A DNA stretch of 64,000 nt, taken from NCBI GenBank assembly GCA_024696005.1, contig JAILHF010000052.1, positions 124,001 to 188,000 on the forward strand, written 5' to 3'. Source of the DNA: Lachnospiraceae bacterium. Lineage in GTDB: Bacteria; Bacillota; Clostridia; Lachnospirales; Lachnospiraceae. Both the position numbers and the translations under genes were made by a program. Below the pieces are notes generated by a model that was not told where the DNA came from, made no database searches, and saw only the letters and a program-made list of their open reading frames with translations. Positions 58,768-64,000 of the stretch are shown here, in pieces (position 1 is the first letter of the stretch; each line of letters begins with the position of its first letter).

Positions 58768-60873
58768 TCACCCCTTCTTTCCGGAAGAGCGCTTCTTCTT
58801 GCTCTCACCGCCTGCCGGATAAAAGGCCGCCGCATAATCAAAACAGCGCCTCAGCTGGTATGCGTTCTCCAGCTGTTTGACCTTTTCCGTCTGTTTGCTG
58901 ACAAAACCGTTGAGCTTTCCGCGGTATTCCTCGCTGCTCACCGTTCCGTCTGCCACGCCGGAAAGCCCCACTTCCCAGCTGGCCGTCAGCTCGGGATTGA
59001 GCAGGGATCCGATGGAATAACGGACCACGTCAAAGATCATCTCCCCGATCAAGGTCGGCGTGATGATCTGGGTTTTCTTGTTCAAAGCCAGATACTTGTT
59101 GTTTACGAGTTTTTCCAAAATCCCCGCACGCGTTGCCGAAGTCCCGATCCCGCTGCCCTTGATCATCGCGCGCAGTTCCTCATCCTCGATCAGCTGCCCG
59201 GCGTTTTCCATGGCCAGGATCAGGCTTCCCGAATTGTAACGTTTGGGCGGACTGGTCTCTCCTTCTTTGATATACAAGCCGGCACAGTCGAACTCCGCGC
59301 CTTTTTTCAGCGTGGAAAGAGCCTGCAGGAAGGCGGGATCCACGACCAGTTCTTCTTCCTCTTCTTTTTTGTCCTTTTCCTCCGCCTGCTCCTCTTCCTT
59401 CTTATCCTTGAAGAACGAACAGTGCGTCAGGGCATGCCAGCCTTCCTCCTGCTGCAGCTTGAAGCCGGCGAAGAAATGTTCGCCGTTCACGACCAGCTCC
59501 AGATTCAGTTTCAAAAACACCTGCGGCGGATAAAAGATCGCAAGAAAACGCCGCACGATCAGCTCATATACCTTCGCAGACGTCGCGGAAAGGGTATTAA
59601 GGCTCCCAAAGCCCTGTCCCGTGGGAATGATCGCGTAATGGTCCGTGATCTGCTTGTCGTTCACATAACGGCTGGATGCCAGGCCCTTCCACAGGTCCTT
59701 TTCCAGCACTTCCTTCGCATATGGCGCCGCGACCGGATACGAACACAGGCCGCGGATATTGTGGTCGATCTCTTTTGCCACGGCCGTCGACAGAACACGC
59801 GCATCGGTTCTCGGATAGGTCGTAAGCTTCTTTTCGTAAAGCTCCTGGGCGATCTTTAAGGTCTCGTCAGGGCTGATCTTGAAAAAACGGGAGCAGACAT
59901 TCTGCAGCTCCGCCAGATTGTACAAAAGCGGCGCATTCTTCTTTTCCGTCTTTTTCTCGCTCTTGATCAATACGGCCTTTTCGGAAGTGGGGCATACGCC
60001 TTTTTCATCCGGGGCCCCGCCTCCCAGCTCGCTGATCAGTGTTTCTGCGCTCTCCCGTTTCCGGAAGCCGTTTTCCTTATACAAAAGAGGAGAGTTCGCA
60101 TAACGGGAACCTTCCACGGCTCTCCACTCTCCGCCGATCTTTCGTCCGGCCAGCATAAAATCCCCGAGCACGCGGTAAAACGGCGTCTTGTCAAACGCCC
60201 GGATCTCCCGCTCGCGAAGCACCACCATGCCGAGCACACAGGTCATCACGCGGCCGACGGCCACGACCGGCCTGCGCTCCGCGCGCAGATAATTCTGTAT
60301 GGCCGAGCCGTACTTCAATGTCAGGACCCTGGAGAAGTTGATCCCCATCAGATAGTCTTCCTGCGCGCGAAGATACGCAGCCGCCGACAGATCGTCATAG
60401 GCCGAAAGATCTTTTGCCTCACGGATCCCGCGCAGAATCTCCTCTTCGGTCTGCGAATCGATCCAGACCCTCTTTCTGGTCTTGCCCGTCACATGCGCCT
60501 GCTGTTCCACCAGGCGGTAGATGTATTCCCCTTCCCTTCCCGAGTCGGTACATACATAGATCGTATCCACATCCGGACGGTTCAGCAGGCCGCTGACGAT
60601 CCCAAACTGCTTCGCCGAAGAAGCGATCACCTCATAGCGGTACTCTTCGGGGATAAAGGGTAGCGTGGACAGGCTCCAGCGCTTCAGCTCCTCTCCGTAC
60701 ACCTCCGGATAGCTCATCGTGACCAGATGACCCACACACCATGTGATGACGGCTTCCTCCGATTCCATGTAGCCGTCAAGACTGTTCATATGAAGTTTTA
60801 AGGCCTTGGCAAACTCCCTGGCCACGGAAGGTTTTTCCGCGATATAGAGCGCCTTCTTTTTCTGCTCCGCCAT
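58768..60873 (-). CDS. topB: DNA topoisomerase III
   Basis: A 701-residue type IA topoisomerase. The Toprim domain has Glu13 in IAEKPS and the CTDSGREGE acidic block (108-116); the catalytic tyrosine is Tyr353 in TTYPRTDAR. It relaxes negative supercoils and resolves recombination intermediates. A Glu/Lys-rich insertion lies near residues 495-510. It lacks C-terminal zinc fingers. The gene follows the DUF234 ATPase by four bases. Plasmid-type topB copies exist, but nothing else here suggests a mobile element. Confidence 0.96.
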   Translation of the reverse strand: MAEQKKKALYIAEKPSVAREFAKALKLHMNSLDGYMESEEAVITWCVGHLVTMSYPEVYGEELKRWSLSTLPFIPEEYRYEVIASSAKQFGIVSGLLNRPDVDTIYVCTDSGREGEYIYRLVEQQAHVTGKTRKRVWIDSQTEEEILRGIREAKDLSAYDDLSAAAYLRAQEDYLMGINFSRVLTLKYGSAIQNYLRAERRPVVAVGRVMTCVLGMVVLREREIRAFDKTPFYRVLGDFMLAGRKIGGEWRAVEGSRYANSPLLYKENGFRKRESAETLISELGGGAPDEKGVCPTSEKAVLIKSEKKTEKKNAPLLYNLAELQNVCSRFFKISPDETLKIAQELYEKKLTTYPRTDARVLSTAVAKEIDHNIRGLCSYPVAAPYAKEVLEKDLWKGLASSRYVNDKQITDHYAIIPTGQGFGSLNTLSATSAKVYELIVRRFLAIFYPPQVFLKLNLELVVNGEHFFAGFKLQQEEGWHALTHCSFFKDKKEEEQAEEKDKKEEEEELVVDPAFLQALSTLKKGAEFDCAGLYIKEGETSPPKRYNSGSLILAMENAGQLIEDEELRAMIKGSGIGTSATRAGILEKLVNNKYLALNKKTQIITPTLIGEMIFDVVRYSIGSLLNPELTASWEVGLSGVADGTVSSEEYRGKLNGFVSKQTEKVKQLENAYQLRRCFDYAAAFYPAGGESKKKRSSGKKG

Positions 60874-60877
60874 ATCA

Positions 60878-62224
60878 TCACAATGTATCGATATCGATCA
60901 GCCTAAGGTTTTTGTGCTCTTCCGTATATGCCTTCAGTTCCTCCGAGAAAGCCCCTGTCGCGAAGAGATACAGATGATCGGGAGTGAGACGCGCCTCACG
61001 GGCCGTCTGCAGATAATGCCTGAGTTCCTCCATTCCGATCTCTTCCTTCCCCCATTCGCAAAAGGCGAGTATGCTCTCTCCTTCCTCATTCTGCAGCACG
61101 ATATCGATGCTGCCGTTCTTTCCGACCCATTCCCCGCTCTTGTCGGCCCGGATCGGCAGCATGCGGTTCTGGTTCAGGATCTCCAGATATTCCGCGCAGA
61201 CCTTGTAAAAATGCTTCTGATGGAAATCCGGCAGCTCCGGTTCCACATAACGTTCATAAAACTCGCCGGCCGGCAGGGACTGCAGGGCACTCTGTTTCCC
61301 GTACAGGAAACGGAAATAGAACTCCAGATAGCGGAGCCCCACCCGGTATACCCCTTTCTTGGCATTGATGCCCGAAGCATTGTCAAAGGAAAAGACCTTT
61401 TCCACCAGCTCCCTCTCCATCAGGTTGCGGAGATAGACGCTGATCTTGGCTCTGGAATAACCGGTCTGCAGGTGCAGGTCGTTTAACTTGTTCCTTCCCG
61501 AAGCCAGCCCTCCCAACAGGGTACAATAAACGTTCAGTTCCCGGAGCTCGGCCGATACGATCCTCTCCCCTTCCTCGCGAAGGGGGGCGTCCTTTTCCAG
61601 GATCCCCGCGATGATGTTCTCTTTCGGGGAGCGTGACGGATCAAAGGCTTTCCAATAAGCCGGGATGCCGCCCAGGATGCTGAACACTTCCATGCATTGT
61701 CTTGTGGAATAATTGCGGAAATAATTGACGCAGTCCATGAAACCCAGCTCCTGAAGCTTATAAAAGCTTCCGATGGAAAGGGCAAGCTGACCGATGCGCG
61801 GCACAAAATCCGTCTCCACAAAGGAGGTGGAGGATGAGAGCAGCACGATCATGCATGCCCCCGCCAGAGACGAGCGGAAACGCGCCAGTGCCTGCATGAA
61901 ATCATCCGCATATTTGATCAGATACTGAAACTCGTCAATGACCAGAAGGAGTTTTTCTTCTCCCCGCTCCTGCGCGATCCGGGAAAAAACCGCATCAAAG
62001 CTGTCGGCGCCTTCCATCCCCAGTTCCTGTCCCCAGAGGAACAGCTGCTCCTTTCCCGAGCAGGGCCTGGCCGCATAATAGGAAAGCTTTTTCCCCTGCG
62101 CAAAACGGAACATAAGGGAGCTTTTCCCGACTCCCTTATGCCCGTAAACCACCAGGAGACGATCCTCTTCCCTGGCAAAATTATCTTCCAGAAATTTCAG
62201 TTCTTTTTTTCTGCCTACAAACAT
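60878..62224 (-). CDS. STAND-like ATPase with C-terminal DUF234 nuclease-like domain
   Basis: A 448-residue protein with an N-terminal P-loop ATPase domain (Walker A GHKGVGKSS, 28-36; Walker B LLLVIDEFQYL, about 92-102), a winged-helix region (about 235-285) and a C-terminal DUF234-type region (about 300-440). In the last part GSIDIV and FCEWGK lie at the spacing of a PD-(D/E)xK nuclease core. This is the archaeal/bacterial ATPase_2-DUF234 family, widespread and functionally unassigned. It starts one base after the asd stop. Confidence 0.87.
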   Translation of the reverse strand: MFVGRKKELKFLEDNFAREEDRLLVVYGHKGVGKSSLMFRFAQGKKLSYYAARPCSGKEQLFLWGQELGMEGADSFDAVFSRIAQERGEEKLLLVIDEFQYLIKYADDFMQALARFRSSLAGACMIVLLSSSTSFVETDFVPRIGQLALSIGSFYKLQELGFMDCVNYFRNYSTRQCMEVFSILGGIPAYWKAFDPSRSPKENIIAGILEKDAPLREEGERIVSAELRELNVYCTLLGGLASGRNKLNDLHLQTGYSRAKISVYLRNLMERELVEKVFSFDNASGINAKKGVYRVGLRYLEFYFRFLYGKQSALQSLPAGEFYERYVEPELPDFHQKHFYKVCAEYLEILNQNRMLPIRADKSGEWVGKNGSIDIVLQNEEGESILAFCEWGKEEIGMEELRHYLQTAREARLTPDHLYLFATGAFSEELKAYTEEHKNLRLIDIDTL

Positions 62225-62225
62225 C

Positions 62226-63308
62226 TCACTTCTCTTTAATATAATCCATGGCCTTCAGCAGCTCAGCGCAGAGCACGGCACCGCCGGCCGCACCGCGCAG
62301 GGTATTGTGGGAAAGGCCCACGAATTTCCAATCGTAAACGGTATCCTCGCGCAGACGTCCCACGGAGATCCCCATGCCGTTCTCGTAATCGACATCCAAT
62401 GCCACCTGGGGACGGTTGTCTTCCTCCATGTAGCGGATGAACTGCTTCGGCGCACTCGGCAGCCCCAGTCTCTGCGGCTCTCCGGAGAAGCTGACCAGCT
62501 TTTCGATCAGCTGCTCTTTTGTCGGTTTCTGACGGAACTTGACAAAGACCGCAGCCGTATGGCCGTTCAGCACCGGCACGCGGATGCACTGGCAGGTGAT
62601 CACGGGACTCTCGGCCGGCACGATCACGCCGTTCTCGATCTTGCCCCAGATGCGCAGAGGTTCCTTTTCGCTCTTCTCCTCCTCGCCGCCGATGTAAGGG
62701 ATGATGTTCCCTACCATCTCGGGCCAGTCCTTGAAGGTCTTGCCTGCTCCGCTGATCGCCTGGTATGTGGTGGCAACCACCTCATAGGGCTCGTATTCCT
62801 TCCATGCCGTCAGGACAGGCGCGTAACTCTGGATGGAGCAATTGGGTTTTACGGCGATGAAGCCGCGCTCCGTTCCGAGGCGCTTTTTCTGGAACTCGAT
62901 CACATGCATGTGCTCGGGATTGATCTCGGGCACCACCATCGGGACATCGGGTGTCCAGCGATGTGCGCTGTTATTGGAGACCACAGGCGTTTCGGTCTTT
63001 GCATATGCTTCTTCGATCGCACGGATCTCGTCCTTGGTCATGTCTACTGCCGAGAAGACAAAATCCACGGCAGATGCCACTTTCTCAACCTCGTTCACGT
63101 TCGCGACGACAAGCTTCTTCACGGCCTCCGGCATCGGAGTATCCATCTTCCAGCGATCCCCTACTGCCTCTTCATAAGTCTTGCCCGCGCTGCGGGGGCT
63201 GGCTGCCACCGTAGTCACCTCAAACCAGGGGTGATTCTCCAGTATGGAGATAAAACGCTGCCCGACCATGCCGGTCGCACCCAGAACTCCGACCTTAAGC
63301 TTACTCAT
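62226..63308 (-). CDS. asd: Aspartate-semialdehyde dehydrogenase (fungal/archaeal type)
   Basis: A 360-residue enzyme reducing aspartyl phosphate to the semialdehyde for lysine, threonine and methionine synthesis. It has the NADPH motif GATGMVGQRF (8-17) and the catalytic Cys in KPNCSIQ (about 155). The sequence is of the longer archaeal/fungal type. The start is the second ATG (MSKLKVG), eight bases after GGGAGG. It is the first gene of a six-gene run to the CmpB-like gene. Confidence 0.96.
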   Translation of the reverse strand: MSKLKVGVLGATGMVGQRFISILENHPWFEVTTVAASPRSAGKTYEEAVGDRWKMDTPMPEAVKKLVVANVNEVEKVASAVDFVFSAVDMTKDEIRAIEEAYAKTETPVVSNNSAHRWTPDVPMVVPEINPEHMHVIEFQKKRLGTERGFIAVKPNCSIQSYAPVLTAWKEYEPYEVVATTYQAISGAGKTFKDWPEMVGNIIPYIGGEEEKSEKEPLRIWGKIENGVIVPAESPVITCQCIRVPVLNGHTAAVFVKFRQKPTKEQLIEKLVSFSGEPQRLGLPSAPKQFIRYMEEDNRPQVALDVDYENGMGISVGRLREDTVYDWKFVGLSHNTLRGAAGGAVLCAELLKAMDYIKEK

Positions 63309-63359
63309 AATCATTACCTCCCAAAAGATTAAATTTACATTTTACCGAAAATTTGAATT

Positions 63360-63388
63360 ACTCTATCACAGCTGCGGGATTATGTCAA
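63360..63388 (-). promoter_or_regulatory. asd promoter
   Basis: TTGACA (63388-63383), 17 bases, TAGAGT (63365-63360) on the minus strand. The -35 starts directly behind the argH stop codon, about 75 bases before asd. Confidence 0.75.
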
Positions 63389-63389
63389 G

Positions 63390-64000
63390 TTACTGCTTCA
63401 GGTATTTCCTGTATTCGGCGATCACGCCCCGCATGGCCGAAATGCCGGGTGCCCCGGTCGTCAGCCTGCGCTCCACACAGGTCCTCAGCGATACGGCATC
63501 ATAGATATCCGCATCAAACACCTCCGAGATCCCGCGCAGCTCTTCAAGACTGAGCTCTTCGATCGTCTTGTCATGCTCGATGCAGTAGAGCACGAGCTGT
63601 CCGATGATCCCGTGCGCATCCCGGAAAGCCACACCGTGCTTCACCAGATAATCCGCGGCATCCGTGGCATTCGTAAAGCCGCGCATCGCGCTCTTTGCCA
63701 TCACATCTTTCCGGAAGCGCATCGTATCGATCATCTGCATGAACATCTTCAGGCAGTCCTTTACCGTATCGATCGCGTCAAAGGTCCCTTCCTTGTCCTC
63801 CTGCATGTCCTTGTTATAGGCAAGCGGCAGGGCTTTCATCGTGGTGAGCATTCCCATCAGATGCCCGTACACCCTGCCGGTCTTTCCGCGGACCAGCTCG
63901 GCGATATCGGGATTCTTCTTCTGCGGCATGATGGAGCTGCCGGTCGAAAAGGCATCATCGATCTCCACAAAGCCGTATTCATTGGAATTCCAGAGGATCA
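63390..64000 (-). CDS. argH: Argininosuccinate lyase (partial, runs off right edge)
   Basis: The last 203 residues of ArgH, which splits argininosuccinate into arginine and fumarate. The signature loop GSSIMPQKKNPD with its catalytic Ser is present, as are WNSNEYGF before it and the C-terminal helix bundle (FRDAHGIIGQLV). The 5' part lies outside the window. No terminator separates it from asd. Confidence 0.97.
   Translation of the reverse strand, partial: ILWNSNEYGFVEIDDAFSTGSSIMPQKKNPDIAELVRGKTGRVYGHLMGMLTTMKALPLAYNKDMQEDKEGTFDAIDTVKDCLKMFMQMIDTMRFRKDVMAKSAMRGFTNATDAADYLVKHGVAFRDAHGIIGQLVLYCIEHDKTIEELSLEELRGISEVFDADIYDAVSLRTCVERRLTTGAPGISAMRGVIAEYRKYLKQ

Noticed and set aside
58768..62224. 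Integrative element suggested by topB next to an ATPase gene
   Set aside because: No integrase, relaxase, conjugation genes or att-like repeats are seen, and the flanking genes are ordinary biosynthetic ones.

Overview
The window reads as a chromosomal segment of a fairly GC-rich (visibly above 50 percent) member of the Clostridia, most likely Lachnospiraceae. This rests on the gene families seen (BMP-type nucleoside ABC transporter, ZapA next to a U32 peptidase, NusG-domain-II protein next to an HepS-I/Gx protein, CmpB-type membrane protein next to an HD hydrolase, fungal/archaeal-type Asd, HACN-type LeuC), on strong AGGAGG ribosome binding sites, and on TTGACA/TATAAT promoters. Almost every gene lies on the minus strand. 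The exceptions are two pilin-like genes, a small XRE regulator and one small lipoprotein. Organism assignment is inference from content, not from a search.

Layout, left to right. 1-6.2 kb: 5' part of a radical SAM protein with no normal start codon, then ung, hisF, hisH, and a 1069-residue membrane protein whose cytoplasmic part carries eight near-identical [12 protein letters not shown] modules plus one degenerate copy. 6.2-8.9 kb: a MATE exporter, then a plus-strand pilin and XRE regulator. 8.9-16.3 kb: VWA protein and MoxR ATPase, CheV, a lipoprotein, a histidine kinase/response regulator pair, a coiled-coil membrane protein and NrdR. 16.3-20.4 kb: SLH-like protein, GH27 alpha-galactosidase with an inserted domain, a second pilin whose reading frame runs through its own terminator, and decayed pilin paralogues facing it. 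20.4-26 kb: xpt and a complete BMP/Nup-type nucleoside ABC importer. 26-28.7 kb: an SGNH-like/MBOAT pair behind a tRNA-Ala gene. 28.7-37.8 kb: two membrane proteins, a two-component system, a class-C serine hydrolase and an ABC exporter, read from one promoter that carries direct repeats.

37.8-46.6 kb: ssrA (tmRNA), a lipoprotein, smpB, secG, a single 974-codon fusion of a SEDS glycosyltransferase and a class B penicillin-binding protein, a U32 peptidase and zapA. 46.6-52.7 kb: a rod-like long inverted repeat, ruvB, ruvA, an HepS-I/Gx membrane protein, a NusG-II protein, leuD, leuC, a degenerate chemoreceptor-like protein and two tandem 54-base palindromic repeats. 52.7-57 kb: ilvC, two different ilvN genes, ilvB and a small plus-strand lipoprotein. 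57-64 kb: CmpB-like protein, HD hydrolase, unknown protein, topB, a DUF234-type ATPase, asd and the 3' part of argH.

The strongest candidates for something new are: the repeat protein, whose modules resemble the CheY-binding peptide of FliM; the SEDS-PBP fusion; the pilin with an intrinsic terminator before its stop codon in a genome segment that also encodes tmRNA and SmpB; the rod-like element between ruvB and zapA; and the ABC/serine-hydrolase/two-component operon with its direct-repeat operator.
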